Positions 8,752 to 18,008 of a stretch of DNA of 58,818 nt are shown here, one piece after another. Origin of the DNA: Candidatus Zhuqueibacterota bacterium (lineage in GTDB: Bacteria > Zhuqueibacterota > Zhuqueibacteria > Residuimicrobiales > Krinioviventaceae); contig JAFGSB010000009.1 in the NCBI GenBank assembly GCA_016934825.1, positions 1-58,818 on the forward strand, in the 5' to 3' direction. Position numbers and translations under genes: made by a program. Numbering within the stretch: position 1 is the first letter of the stretch; each line of letters opens with the position of its first letter. Below the pieces are notes generated by a model. It did no database searches. It had not been told where the DNA came from and saw only the letters and a program-made list of their open reading frames with translations.

Positions 8752-11700
8752 TTAAAAATCGAATTTAATGCCCAAAAAGATGCTTCTTGGATTTAAATAG
8801 GTAAGAAACTCTCTATTCGGCATATCAATATAGGGCTTATCATCGCTTTTTACATCACCCGGTTTATCATCTCCGCCTGTATAACCTTGTGCTTTATATT
8901 CCGGGGCATCGTATTGTGGCAGATGTAAAGATTCCAGATAATTCAGTCTATCTATATCATCTGCAAAGCCTTGTTCACACATGTATTTCGTATTAAACAG
9001 ATTTTTGATATCAACAAACAGTTCGAAATTCGAAATTCCAAATCGAACTAATTTACTTAATCTCAAATCAAAATTATATTGACCTTTCCATTGCAGGTTT
9101 TGTTTCAATTGATATGTTTCCAATGGATCCCAAGTTTCATATTTACCCGCTTTCCAGCTAAACAGCCAACTCATATGCATGTTGCCGAACGGTTGAATGC
9201 CGGCCAATGTTGGTCCCCATGTATCCGGGGTGTGGAGCTGAACATTTACACGAGTAAAAGGCCGAGCAATAGGTCTCTCCTGATAAGGATTCTGCAAACC
9301 TTCAATCCTCTGCAGTCTTTGATCCTGATAATAGTGCTCGCGGCCAATAAAACCGGAGGTAGTTACAATATAATTATAATTAATCCAGCCGGTGATCCAT
9401 TGACCAAATCGTTTATCGATTCTCATTTCAAAGCCTCTGATGTCGGCATAGTTGTTATTTTCAACTGTGCCGTAGTCGACGCTGCCGTCATAATTTGTGT
9501 ATTGGATCTCTCCGGTCTGATCGCTCACGTCTTTATAATATCCGGCCAAATGAAGCAAAAACAAATCTGCGATATTGTACTCCAGGCCTAATTCATAAGC
9601 GATTGTTTTAGGCAAAAGTGCAGACGGGTTGCCAAGGAATCTAACGCCCTCGGATGATTTCCCGTACTCAATCTCGTACATCTGCGTTGATCGAGGCATT
9701 GAATAAAAATGGCCGTAGTTAAAATAAAGTTTGGCATCTTCTGTAATTGGATGAGAAACTCCCAATCTCGGGCTTAATTTAATATGACCCTCAGCAGGTT
9801 GTGTAGGCGCTTCTTTTGTGAATAATTCTTTATACTGCTTCTGGAAATACTTGGAGTATCTATCCACGTCATACCAGTCCGTATTGGGTTCGTTATAATC
9901 CATTCTCAAACCGATATTAGCGATCAATCCTTCAAACTCGAGTTTATCTTGTGCATAAACTCCCAAACGATAGGGGAATGCAGTCCAATCGAGATAGTAG
10001 CTGTCACTCGGCAGATACATGGATACACCCGCATAATTTGAATGAATATCATCGTAGTTATATTCAAAACCAATTTTAACCTGATTATATTTATTGACTT
10101 GGCTGGTTAAATCAAATTTGGCGCTGAATGAATTCACCTCTGACCAGTCCCGGGCTCCGGCGCCAATAGAAGCGAGCAACTGTCCATCCTGCATTGAATA
10201 TTCATTTAAAATATCAAAGCCGTAAGGAGTTTCATCCACACCAACATTGCCAAAATATCTAATAATAGTATTATCACGCAACTTGTCGGGTCCTGCCGCG
10301 AAATTTTTAACGCGAGTGTTCGATACTCTGACACTGTAAAAGGTATTGGGACTCAGAACGTGGTCAAAAGAAATACCCAGCATGGAACGATAAACGTCAA
10401 ATGGCGTTAAAGAACTGGGCCAGTAGAGATTGGCTCCGCCACGATGATCATAAGCATAGCTTGTGGCTAAAGGACTCCAAAGGATATCATCCCCGCTTGT
10501 CAGGTAGTCATTGAGGGACGTACCGGTCATATTTCGCGATTGTGTATTTATCTCTCCATACAATCCTTCGACGGATAATTTCATCGATTGCGATAAACGG
10601 GAAGTAAACTTTAATAATGCATTCTGTTCCAGGTAGTAATCTCTGTTGGTTGGAAGGGCAAACATTTCTCCCATGTTTCTGTATGAGGCAAAAAAGCTTG
10701 CATTACCCAAATATTTACCGATAACAGGAACCGGTCCGCCAAAGCTTGCATCTACGTTCCAATCCGGTTTTTTGCCGTATTCGCTTTCTGTCTGTCCAAG
10801 CGCCTCACTGCCTTCAGCCCGGTGCTGCCACATAAACAGGTCCCGTGCTTGTTCAGGGGTCATATCGTTGGAAGGATCCTCGTCTCCTAACAGGTTTTCT
10901 GAAACAGAGTTCCAGCCGACAAATTCAGGATACTGTAGTTGAGTTGCCTCATCCCAGGAACCGTTTTTCGTGCCAACCCAGCAAACCGCCGGATCGAGGT
11001 AAGAACGTAAATAATAATTGTTGTGATCAAAGAGAGACTGGCCGCTATGTTTCAGGTGTGCTGGACTCAGACGCATATCAAGTGATCCATGATATGATTC
11101 TTCTCCACTTTTTGTAATAACATTAATAAGGCCTGAACGTATATTACCGTATTCGGCGTTGAAGCCTCCTTTGATAATGCTAACTTCTTTAACAGCGCTG
11201 AGATTAACCATCATAACCGGTTTATTCGCCCTGTTGTCAACAACCATTAATCCATCCATCATAAACCCTGTCTGGTCTAAACCACCACCTCTGATGATAT
11301 CTCCTTCAACACCAGCCTGCAGGTTCACGAATTCCAGAACGTCTTGAACAAAAGGAATGGCATGAATTTCCGGAGCCTCAGCAACAATCTGGCTCGCGGA
11401 AACGTCCATAGGAACGATTTCTCGTTCTGCTACAACTGTTACCTCCGCACCCTGGATTGTAGTTTCCTTCAATTCGAAATCAACCGGGGTTGTGTGGTCC
11501 ACGCTCACAATAACTTCGGTTTTATTCAGAATTTCATACCCCATCATTGATGCTGAAACTGTATATCTACCAGGAGGAATGTTCACGATAAAATATTGAC
11601 CGGCTACATCGGTAGCCGCTCCCATTGTTGTTCCGGCAAGAACAACATTTACTCCTGGTAATGCTTCACCAGTGTTAGCATCTTTAATAGTACCTGATAT

Positions 11701-11799
11701 TTTCCCCGTAACACCGGCAAGTGTTATGCTAGTGCAGGCAAAAAGGAATATGCACATTAAAGTAATCAGAGTACTTTTTTTGAAAAATTTGCTATTCAT
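8752..11799 (-). CDS. TonB-dependent receptor with N-terminal carboxypeptidase-like domain
   Basis: 1015 aa from the ATG at 11799, which has AAAGGA about 7 nt upstream; an upstream ATG at 11829 lacks a site. Signal peptide about residues 1-28. A CarboxypepD_reg-like domain (about 30-115; GTIKDANTGEALPGVNV) is followed by the plug (about 130-235; VEVSIIKGGFNAEYGNIRSG region). A 22-strand-type barrel follows and ends in IKFDF with a terminal Phe. This architecture imports large ligands through the outer membrane using TonB energy. It is first in a minus-strand operon with the sorting-domain protein and PorV-like barrel. No TonB box or SusD partner was identified. The ligand is presumably a glycan. 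Confidence 0.9.
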   Translation of the reverse strand: MNSKFFKKSTLITLMCIFLFACTSITLAGVTGKISGTIKDANTGEALPGVNVVLAGTTMGAATDVAGQYFIVNIPPGRYTVSASMMGYEILNKTEVIVSVDHTTPVDFELKETTIQGAEVTVVAEREIVPMDVSASQIVAEAPEIHAIPFVQDVLEFVNLQAGVEGDIIRGGGLDQTGFMMDGLMVVDNRANKPVMMVNLSAVKEVSIIKGGFNAEYGNIRSGLINVITKSGEESYHGSLDMRLSPAHLKHSGQSLFDHNNYYLRSYLDPAVCWVGTKNGSWDEATQLQYPEFVGWNSVSENLLGDEDPSNDMTPEQARDLFMWQHRAEGSEALGQTESEYGKKPDWNVDASFGGPVPVIGKYLGNASFFASYRNMGEMFALPTNRDYYLEQNALLKFTSRLSQSMKLSVEGLYGEINTQSRNMTGTSLNDYLTSGDDILWSPLATSYAYDHRGGANLYWPSSLTPFDVYRSMLGISFDHVLSPNTFYSVRVSNTRVKNFAAGPDKLRDNTIIRYFGNVGVDETPYGFDILNEYSMQDGQLLASIGAGARDWSEVNSFSAKFDLTSQVNKYNQVKIGFEYNYDDIHSNYAGVSMYLPSDSYYLDWTAFPYRLGVYAQDKLEFEGLIANIGLRMDYNEPNTDWYDVDRYSKYFQKQYKELFTKEAPTQPAEGHIKLSPRLGVSHPITEDAKLYFNYGHFYSMPRSTQMYEIEYGKSSEGVRFLGNPSALLPKTIAYELGLEYNIADLFLLHLAGYYKDVSDQTGEIQYTNYDGSVDYGTVENNNYADIRGFEMRIDKRFGQWITGWINYNYIVTTSGFIGREHYYQDQRLQRIEGLQNPYQERPIARPFTRVNVQLHTPDTWGPTLAGIQPFGNMHMSWLFSWKAGKYETWDPLETYQLKQNLQWKGQYNFDLRLSKLVRFGISNFELFVDIKNLFNTKYMCEQGFADDIDRLNYLESLHLPQYDAPEYKAQGYTGGDDKPGDVKSDDKPYIDMPNREFLTYLNPRSIFLGIKFDF

Positions 11800-11890
11800 T
11801 TTTTTATCCTTTCTTTTGGTTGATTCCAAGCTAGTTACTTAATAATTACATACCCAGCTTTTTACGGATTATGTATACCCGTTCAATTGC

Positions 11891-11902
11891 ATCACCTCCT
11901 TT
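11891..11902 (-). promoter_or_regulatory. Orphan Shine-Dalgarno-like sequence in TonB receptor leader
   Basis: On the minus strand this reads AAAGGAGGTGAT, an essentially perfect anti-16S match. It lies about 90 nt upstream of the receptor start, not next to it. The following codons could give only a peptide of 5-8 residues (for example GTG/ATG/TTG starts ending at a TAA). It may mark a leader peptide or act as a ribosome standby site. Confidence 0.5.
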
Positions 11903-11954
11903 GTTAATTTATATTCCTATTATTATCAACCTTTGAATCAATAGAATTCAACAA

Positions 11955-11964
11955 CACCTCCTTT
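11955..11964 (-). promoter_or_regulatory. Second orphan Shine-Dalgarno-like sequence
   Basis: On the minus strand this reads AAAGGAGGTG and is followed by overlapping GTG/TTG/TTG codons that open a frame of about 16-17 codons ending in TAA before the next orphan site. Two such sites in series upstream of one receptor gene are unusual. Confidence 0.45.
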
Positions 11965-12506
11965 CAATAAAAAATAAAATAACATGTGTATAGAAATAGA
12001 AGATTATTTTTTAAAAGTATTTTTTAAATTTTCATTTTCAAATACCGTTGGTACTGGTTATAGAAAGATACTTATACTAATAATAAAAAAATTATAGATA
12101 GTTATCAAGGTTAATATTAAAAAAATAAAATTTTTAAGCCTATAACTTATTCTATATTTTGATATGTTAAAATTGTTAAAATATTTGATATTCTCGGTGG
12201 TTCTGTTTGCTGGAAAAGTTTCATTCGAATTTATATGTACCACACCGTTTCGGATTGAGAAACCTTTCAGCGTAAGCAGGTGTACAAATGTAAGCATAGC
12301 GCCTGTCGTAATCATCAAAACACCCTCAACAATAATCGGAGTTTTAGTATGTTTTACCGTCTTGTGTTTCAAAGTTACAAATTTTTTGTACTGAGGACAA
12401 CAACTAAACAGTAAACTTTGTTCGAAAAGAAGATGAAAAAATAACATTGGTTAATTTCATCATTTTACCTTTTTAGGATTGAATTGGCAAGAAATTTTAC
12501 ATAAAA

Positions 12507-13406
12507 TCATTCCTGTAATGAATCCGATTCTCCTTCATCTGCCAAGGCCATAAAAAAAGCTGCAAAGATTGCGATGACAATACCGCAAATGATAACAAAA
12601 TGGGGGATTCTTTGATATAATATCAAAGATAAAATAACTGTCAGTATGGGGGCTACTGCGTTGGTCAAGGGACTTACGATAATCGCTTTACCATAACGAA
12701 ACGCATAGACAATACACAAAGCGCCAATTGAATTTAAAATCTGAATCATTGCAGCAAGATAAGGCCCTTTGAATCCATAATTTATATTTTGACTAAAGTC
12801 CGTCATTAACAGAGCAAACGGAACGAGGATAATTCCAGTTACGGCCATATAGAAAAAGATACTTTCCGCTTTCATTGTCTGATTGGCCAGTTTCATAAAA
12901 AAAGCCTGAAAACCCCATGCCAGGAAAACAATTAAAGCGAAAACTAACCATAACAGACCGCCGGTTGTTGAATTTCCTGGTTCCTGGTATGAACATAACG
13001 GAATGGCGATCAGCGCAAGAACAATACCAAACCAACCTCGTTTATTTGTTCGTTCCTTTAATATCATATATGAAATTAATATTGTTATAACAGGTGAAAG
13101 CGAAATAATAGGAAAGATAAGATATGCAGGACCTCTCGTTAATGCGTTTGTAAAAAGAACGAGTTGGCCTCCTGCTCCAAGGAATCCAATAATCACTCCA
13201 TAGACAATGGATTTAATATCATGTTCTATTTTTCCTTTTATGAGTATTACGGCTACAATTGCCGGCAAAATCATGGTAAATGCCCACACAACATAACCAA
13301 GGGTTGCCGGAAAACCTGCTTTTTCAGGCATTTCAATAAGAGCACCCCACACACCCCAAAAAACCGTTGTAACGAAAGCATAAAATAACCAAACTTTTGA
13401 TTTCAT
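12507..13406 (-). CDS. DMT/EamA-type inner-membrane permease (copy 1)
   Basis: 299 aa, about ten hydrophobic helices in two EamA-like halves; drug/metabolite transporter superfamily. The N-terminus (FWGVWGALIEMPEKAGFPATLG) is nearly the same as that of the permease at 21025-21900, so the two are paralogues. It lies 50 nt after the DeoR regulator on the same strand, and AAAGGA precedes the ATG. Placement with a sugar regulator and AgaS-type genes suggests uptake of a sugar or amino sugar. DMT members also export metabolites, so direction and substrate are not shown by sequence. Confidence 0.8.
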   Translation of the reverse strand: MKSKVWLFYAFVTTVFWGVWGALIEMPEKAGFPATLGYVVWAFTMILPAIVAVILIKGKIEHDIKSIVYGVIIGFLGAGGQLVLFTNALTRGPAYLIFPIISLSPVITILISYMILKERTNKRGWFGIVLALIAIPLCSYQEPGNSTTGGLLWLVFALIVFLAWGFQAFFMKLANQTMKAESIFFYMAVTGIILVPFALLMTDFSQNINYGFKGPYLAAMIQILNSIGALCIVYAFRYGKAIIVSPLTNAVAPILTVILSLILYQRIPHFVIICGIVIAIFAAFFMALADEGESDSLQE

Positions 13407-13456
13407 AAAACTGATCCTTTTAAGAGTTCAAACATAATAATAAGTATCAACTGACC

Positions 13457-14239
13457 TCAGGCGATTATTAGTTTGACATTTTGTGATAATAACCTCGCTT
13501 TGTCTTCTTCGGAAATACCATCATCGGTAATCACCGTGTGAATTTTAGTAACCGGTAGAATGAATGCAAGACTTCGCTTGCCAAATTTTGACGAATCAGC
13601 AACAACAATGATTTCACGCGTAATGTTACCCATAACACGGTTGATTTGCGCTTCAGAAATAATAGGTGTATAAATTCCCGTAGTTGTGTCAAAGGCGTCG
13701 ACACCTAAGAAAAATCGATCGGTGTAATACTCCATCAAGTTCTGTTCAGTTTTTGACCCGACCAGGGAGAAGGAATTTGTTCTAAGTGTTCCTCCCGGCA
13801 TTATGATTTCAATATTCTCAAATTTTGCCAATTCCAATGCAATATTTAAAGCATGAGTAATAACAGTCAAATGCGAAAAGTTCTTGATTTGTTTGGCTAT
13901 TTCCAAAGTAGTCGTCCCGGAATCTATAATAATCCTGTCCCCATCCTGGATTAACTCAGCAGCTTTTTTGCCAATTCTTCTCTTTTGCTCGAAATTCCGG
14001 CGTGCTTTTTCAGAGATCGCCAGGTCCAGAGCAATTTTTTTATGTTTGATCGCTCCGCCCCTGGTTCGTAGCAGCACATTTTTTTCTTCCAGATATGCCA
14101 GATCATTTCGTATTGTTACCTGACTAACCCTGAATATTTCACTTAGATCCTGAACCTGAACGATGCCATTCTCTTCCAATGTTGAAATTATTTGGGCTCT
14201 GCGATCCGTTGTTGATATTTGATCAGTAGTTTCTTTCAT
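13457..14239 (-). CDS. DeoR/GlpR-family transcriptional repressor
   Basis: 260 aa. An N-terminal winged helix-turn-helix (about residues 12-68; RRAQIISTLEENG, then SQVTIRNDLAYLEEK) and the family linker LLRTRGGAI are followed by a DeoR C-terminal sugar-phosphate sensor domain (DSGTTTLEIAKQI, about 100; GVDAFDTTTGIY, about 185; VADSSKFG, about 220). Such proteins are repressors released by a phosphorylated sugar. It is divergent from the AgaS operon and probably controls both promoters. A clear promoter (TTGACA/TATTAT) lies at 14297-14325, and AGG precedes the ATG. Likely inducer, by context: a ketohexose or amino-sugar phosphate made by the AgaS/PfkB steps. Confidence 0.9.
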   Translation of the reverse strand: MKETTDQISTTDRRAQIISTLEENGIVQVQDLSEIFRVSQVTIRNDLAYLEEKNVLLRTRGGAIKHKKIALDLAISEKARRNFEQKRRIGKKAAELIQDGDRIIIDSGTTTLEIAKQIKNFSHLTVITHALNIALELAKFENIEIIMPGGTLRTNSFSLVGSKTEQNLMEYYTDRFFLGVDAFDTTTGIYTPIISEAQINRVMGNITREIIVVADSSKFGKRSLAFILPVTKIHTVITDDGISEEDKARLLSQNVKLIIA

Positions 14240-14296
14240 TCAAACCTGTCAACATTGACCTTGCATAACATTAGGTAGTTGATTTCGAATTATTTC

Positions 14297-14325
14297 ATAA
14301 TAATTATATTTACTTACAATGTCAA
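14297..14325 (-). promoter_or_regulatory. Sigma-70-type promoter of the deoR-like gene
   Basis: On the minus strand: TTGACA (14320-14325), 17-nt spacer, TATTAT (14297-14302), 57 nt before the start codon. This is close to consensus. Confidence 0.7.
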
Positions 14326-14387
14326 GCAATTTTTATTTTTTTTTGTTGTTATTGTGTTTGCCGAATAATTTTCTAATATGACTCCTG

Positions 14388-14449
14388 TTCAATGTTATTT
14401 GTTGTTAATAATTAATTTATATAATTAAAAAATAACAATGTTTGTTGAA
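14388..14449. promoter_or_regulatory. Candidate DeoR operator pair between divergent promoters
   Basis: TTCAA-N6-TTGTT at 14388-14403 and its reverse complement AACAA-N6-TTGAA at 14434-14449 form an inverted pair between the two divergent promoters. The surrounding DNA is very AT-rich, so chance similarity is possible. The position is what a shared operator would need. Confidence 0.4.
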
Positions 14450-14464
14450 TATTATAAAAACAAT

Positions 14465-14493
14465 TTGACAAGTTAGTGAAAATTAACTATATT
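14465..14493 (+). promoter_or_regulatory. Sigma-70-type promoter of the agaS-like operon
   Basis: TTGACA (14465-14470), 17-nt spacer, TATATT (14488-14493), 36 nt before the ATG at 14530. GAGGGA serves as ribosome site. Confidence 0.75.
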
Positions 14494-14529
14494 CATTTTA
14501 TAAGATTTCGAAAGTTAGAGGGATATTAA

Positions 14530-15717
14530 ATGTCAGAAAAAAGGAATAACATTTTGGATATAAATCCAGTTAAATTAGGTGCCGAACATACGGTTTTTGA
14601 AATTTTTCAACAACCGAAATTGTGGAAACAAGTTTATGAAATGATAATGCAACGTCAAAAGGAACTTGTTGATTATTTTGATGTTATATTATCTCGAAAT
14701 ACCCAGGTTATTTTTACAGGTGCCGGAACTTCTGCTTTTATCGGTACCAGTCTTGAGGGAATTTTTCAAAATAACTTAAATGTCGCAGTCAGGGCCATCC
14801 CGACAACCAGCATTGTTACACATCCCGAATACTATTTTCAAAAGGATAAACCAACACTGCTGGTTTCATTTGCCAGATCCGGGGACAGCCCGGAAAGCCT
14901 TGCCACTGTCAGACTTGCCAACCAATTAAGCGAAAACATTAACCATTTTATTATTACCTGTAATGAAAATGGACAGCTTGCATTAAATGCTGATAAAGAA
15001 AGGGATTTTGTATTTATTCTGCCTCCCGAATCAAATGACAAGGGCCTGGCAATGACGGGAAGTTATACGTCCATGTTATTGACGGCTATTTTGTTAAGCA
15101 AATTGGATAAAATTAACAAGCTGAAAAAACATATCGATCTTTTGTGTGATTATGGTACTACATTAATCAAAAAGTATTCAACCAGTATTGAAAAAATTTG
15201 TGAATTACCTTTTGAACGGGCTGTTTTTTTGGGATCTGGACCGCTTTTGGGATGTGCTGAAGAGTGTCATCTTAAATTGCAGGAATTGACTGACGGCAAG
15301 GTTATTTCCAAATTTGATTCTTTTCTTGGTTTTCGTCATGGCCCCAAAGCAGTTATCAACTCCCGTACATTGATTGTTTATTTATTTTCTTCAAATCCTT
15401 ATGTTTTTCAATATGAAAACGACCTTGTTCAGGCTGTTAATATAGGTGAAAGAGGTCTGGCAAGCATAGGTGTTTTTGAAAAAAGTCATCCCGGTTTAAA
15501 TCTTGACGTTGAGATTGAACTTAATTCACAAAACGGGGAAACTCTCGATAGTGACTTTTTTCCGGTATGTTATGTTCTTGTCGGGCAATTATTGGGTTTA
15601 CTCAAGTCACTGCAGCTGGGTTTAAAACCGGATAATCCTTCGGCAAGTGGTACGATTACCAGGGTTGTGCAGGGTGTGAAAATTTATCCTTTTGAAAAGA
15701 AAGGTTTACCAGAATGA
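14530..15717 (+). CDS. agaS: AgaS-like SIS-domain sugar isomerase/deaminase
   Basis: 395 aa with two SIS domains (about residues 45-185 and 215-365). Seen: FTGAGTSAFIG and SFARSGDSPES phosphate-binding loops in the first, and GSGPLLGCAEE with FRHGPKA in the second, as in AgaS and the isomerase half of GlmS. AgaS converts galactosamine-6-phosphate to tagatose-6-phosphate plus ammonia. It is the first gene behind a strong promoter and overlaps the GatZ-like gene by 4 nt. Divergence from a DeoR regulator repeats the layout of known amino-sugar operons. A related ketose/aldose phosphate substrate is possible. Confidence 0.85.
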   Translation: MSEKRNNILDINPVKLGAEHTVFEIFQQPKLWKQVYEMIMQRQKELVDYFDVILSRNTQVIFTGAGTSAFIGTSLEGIFQNNLNVAVRAIPTTSIVTHPEYYFQKDKPTLLVSFARSGDSPESLATVRLANQLSENINHFIITCNENGQLALNADKERDFVFILPPESNDKGLAMTGSYTSMLLTAILLSKLDKINKLKKHIDLLCDYGTTLIKKYSTSIEKICELPFERAVFLGSGPLLGCAEECHLKLQELTDGKVISKFDSFLGFRHGPKAVINSRTLIVYLFSSNPYVFQYENDLVQAVNIGERGLASIGVFEKSHPGLNLDVEIELNSQNGETLDSDFFPVCYVLVGQLLGLLKSLQLGLKPDNPSASGTITRVVQGVKIYPFEKKGLPE

Positions 15718-16982
15718 ATGATATAGAGTTGAGAAAAAAAGCTTTATCCAATGACGTCTCATTTTTAGACTATATATTGAGCAAAATTAAAGTGAATACA
15801 GAAAAATCAGGAGTCCATTCGACAATTTTTGCGGCGTGCCCGAATTCGGAGGATGTGATCAAAGCCTCCCTTCGCGCGGCAAAAAGAGCGAATGCGCCAA
15901 TTGCATTTGCCGCCACCCTAAACCAGGTGGACAGGGACGGCGGATATACGAGAATGACACAGCAGCAATTTGTAAAAAAAGTGCGTCTGGAGGCCGAGGC
16001 AATTTGTTATGATGGGCCCATAATTATCGGCCTGGATCATGGAGGTCCCTGGCTGAAAGATATTCAGGCTATAAACAAATGGGACCTTGAGAAATGTATG
16101 GATTGGCTCAAGAAATCATTGGAGGCCTCGATTGAAGCCGGTTATGATTTGTTACACATTGATCCGACTGTGGATATTACGCTTGAGAAAGGGAAACCCA
16201 TCCCTATCGAACTCGTGGTCGATCGTACGGTCGAATTGATCCGGCATGCCGAAAAATTCAGACGTGAAGCCGGATACCCCCGGGTAGCCTATGAAGTCGG
16301 AACGGAAGAAGTCCACGGCGGATTAGCGAACATGGAAGTGTTTCAACATTTCTTGTCTCTGTTAAAACAGGGATTGGCGGAACACTCACTTGAAGATGTT
16401 TGGCCGTGTTTTGTAGTGGGTAAAGTGGGTACGGACCTGCATACCACCTTTTTTGATCCCGAAACGGCAAAACAACTTATAACCGAGGCTTCAAAATATG
16501 GCAGTGTCATTAAAGGACATTATACCGATGAAGTAACCAATCCCGAGGCTTACCCGGAATCCGGAATGGGAGGGGCAAATGTCGGACCGGAATTTACCAG
16601 CCTTGAATATGATGCATTAAGCAGTTTGTCATTGATTGAAGAGGACTTGGAGCAAAAGGGGCGGATTGCCGTTGCTTCTCAAATCATGAAATCGCTCAAG
16701 TCTGCTGTAGTCGAATCCGGGCGATGGAAAAAATGGCTGTTGAAGGACGAAATCGGGAAGGATTTTGATAGTCTTTCTGCGGAACGACAAGACTGGTTAC
16801 TTAAAACCGGCTGCAGATATATATGGACTGATGACCGTGTTTACGCCTCCCGGAGCCGATTATATGAAAATTTAACGCGAAATGGAATATTGGTCCAAGA
16901 TGCATTATTGATGAAAATAGAACAGGCAATGGATAAATATTTCCGCGCCTTTAATTTAATAAATTTGAATGACATTTTATAA
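15714..16982 (+). CDS. GatZ/KbaZ-like protein (tagatose-bisphosphate aldolase subunit family)
   Basis: 422 aa. Class II aldolase-related TIM barrel of the GatZ/KbaZ group: NQVDRDGGYTRMT (about residue 70), GLDHGGPW (about 105), YEVGTEEVHGGL (about 195) and KGHYTDEV (about 268) align by eye with KbaZ blocks. In enterobacteria this protein is a non-catalytic partner of GatY/KbaY. Some relatives are stand-alone sugar C4-epimerases. The start overlaps the AgaS-like stop by 4 nt (translational coupling). No GatY is adjacent; the class II aldolase at 26935 is 10 kb away. It may therefore pair with that enzyme or act alone. Confidence 0.8.
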   Translation: MNDIELRKKALSNDVSFLDYILSKIKVNTEKSGVHSTIFAACPNSEDVIKASLRAAKRANAPIAFAATLNQVDRDGGYTRMTQQQFVKKVRLEAEAICYDGPIIIGLDHGGPWLKDIQAINKWDLEKCMDWLKKSLEASIEAGYDLLHIDPTVDITLEKGKPIPIELVVDRTVELIRHAEKFRREAGYPRVAYEVGTEEVHGGLANMEVFQHFLSLLKQGLAEHSLEDVWPCFVVGKVGTDLHTTFFDPETAKQLITEASKYGSVIKGHYTDEVTNPEAYPESGMGGANVGPEFTSLEYDALSSLSLIEEDLEQKGRIAVASQIMKSLKSAVVESGRWKKWLLKDEIGKDFDSLSAERQDWLLKTGCRYIWTDDRVYASRSRLYENLTRNGILVQDALLMKIEQAMDKYFRAFNLINLNDIL

Positions 16983-17044
16983 TTTATAGAAATGTTAAAC
17001 GTAACTAAAAAATCGAATGAAACCAAATAAGGGATTTTATACGC

Positions 17045-17992
17045 ATGGACAAGCCAATTGATGTAGTTGTTGTCGGAGAACTGAATATTGATTTAATTCT
17101 CAATCAGATAGATGCTTTGCCGAAACTCGGAGAAGAAAAAATTGCCCAACAGATGATTTTGACACTGGGCAGTTCATCGGCTATTTTTGCAAGTAATTTG
17201 AGCAGTCTTGGCGCCAAAGTATCTTTTTTGGGTAAAATCGGCAGGGACTTGTTTGCCGACCTGGTACTCAAAAGCCTTAATGCCAAGCAGGTCGATACCT
17301 CCTGGATCATTCAGGATGAGGACCTGGCTACCGGCGCCACAATTGTTATGAGTTTTGAAAATGAACGCGCCATGGTAACCCATCCGGGAGCGATGGAAAT
17401 GCTGGGTATATCGGAGATTTCAGATGAACTTTTGAAAAAAGCCAAACACCTGCACTTTTCAAATTATTTTCTTCAGCCCAAACTCAAACCGGATATCGGC
17501 ACACTTTTTAAACGGGCAAAGTCGCTGGGTCTGACAACATCGTTTGATACCCAGGTCGATCCGGTAGATGAATGGGATATTGATTTGCCATCTGTCCTGC
17601 CGTACGTCGATGTGTTTCTCCCCAACGAGAGTGAAGCGCTGAATCTGACAAAAAAGAGCAGTATCGAAGCTGCGCTGGATTATTTGGCTGATATTGGCAA
17701 TATAATTGTTATCAAAGAAGGAGTAAAGGGGTCTATATCGAAATCCGGTCAAAATATTTCTAAAGTGCCTGCATTTTTGAATGAAAATGTCGTTGATGCG
17801 ATTGGCGCCGGTGACAGTTTTAATTCGGGTTTTATATTTAAGTTTATCCAGGGTTGTTCAATAGAAGAATGCCAGACATTCGGCAACCTGACCGGTGCTG
17901 TTTCCACAACACAGGCCGGCGGGACAACGGCGTTCACGAATTTTGATGACGTTATGCAAATAGGCAGAAAATTGTTTAATTATAATCATTAA
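17045..17992 (+). CDS. PfkB-family carbohydrate kinase
   Basis: 315 aa ribokinase fold. N-terminal NIDLILNQIDALPKLGEE, the GSSSAIFASNLSSLGAKV block (about residue 45) and the signature DAIGAGDSFNSGF (about 253) with the catalytic Asp. It phosphorylates a sugar or sugar phosphate with ATP. Between AgaS/GatZ-like and DUF1080 genes, tagatose-6-phosphate 1-kinase activity is the simplest reading. It is 62 nt after the GatZ-like gene, with AAGGGA upstream, and is probably in the same transcript. Confidence 0.85.
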   Translation: MDKPIDVVVVGELNIDLILNQIDALPKLGEEKIAQQMILTLGSSSAIFASNLSSLGAKVSFLGKIGRDLFADLVLKSLNAKQVDTSWIIQDEDLATGATIVMSFENERAMVTHPGAMEMLGISEISDELLKKAKHLHFSNYFLQPKLKPDIGTLFKRAKSLGLTTSFDTQVDPVDEWDIDLPSVLPYVDVFLPNESEALNLTKKSSIEAALDYLADIGNIIVIKEGVKGSISKSGQNISKVPAFLNENVVDAIGAGDSFNSGFIFKFIQGCSIEECQTFGNLTGAVSTTQAGGTTAFTNFDDVMQIGRKLFNYNH

Positions 17993-18008
17993 TTCTGAGG
18001 ATTCGGAT

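Larger units (their letters stand above)
11830..12506. other. AT-rich region between receptor and permease; possible small gene remnant
   Basis: About 680 nt. Its left part (11830-12050) is the untranslated leader of the TonB receptor operon, holding two orphan Shine-Dalgarno-like sequences listed separately. The part at about 12190-12370 is less AT-rich and is open on the minus strand (129 codons, 12058-12447), including one membrane-like helix. It has no ribosome site and I recognise no family. A 76-codon frame overlaps it on the other strand. I would treat this as a possible decayed or very small membrane-protein gene, not a confident gene. Confidence 0.3.

Noticed and set aside
12164-12394. 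76-codon plus-strand frame opposite the possible remnant
   Set aside because: No ribosome site, no family likeness, and it overlaps the equally weak minus-strand frame.
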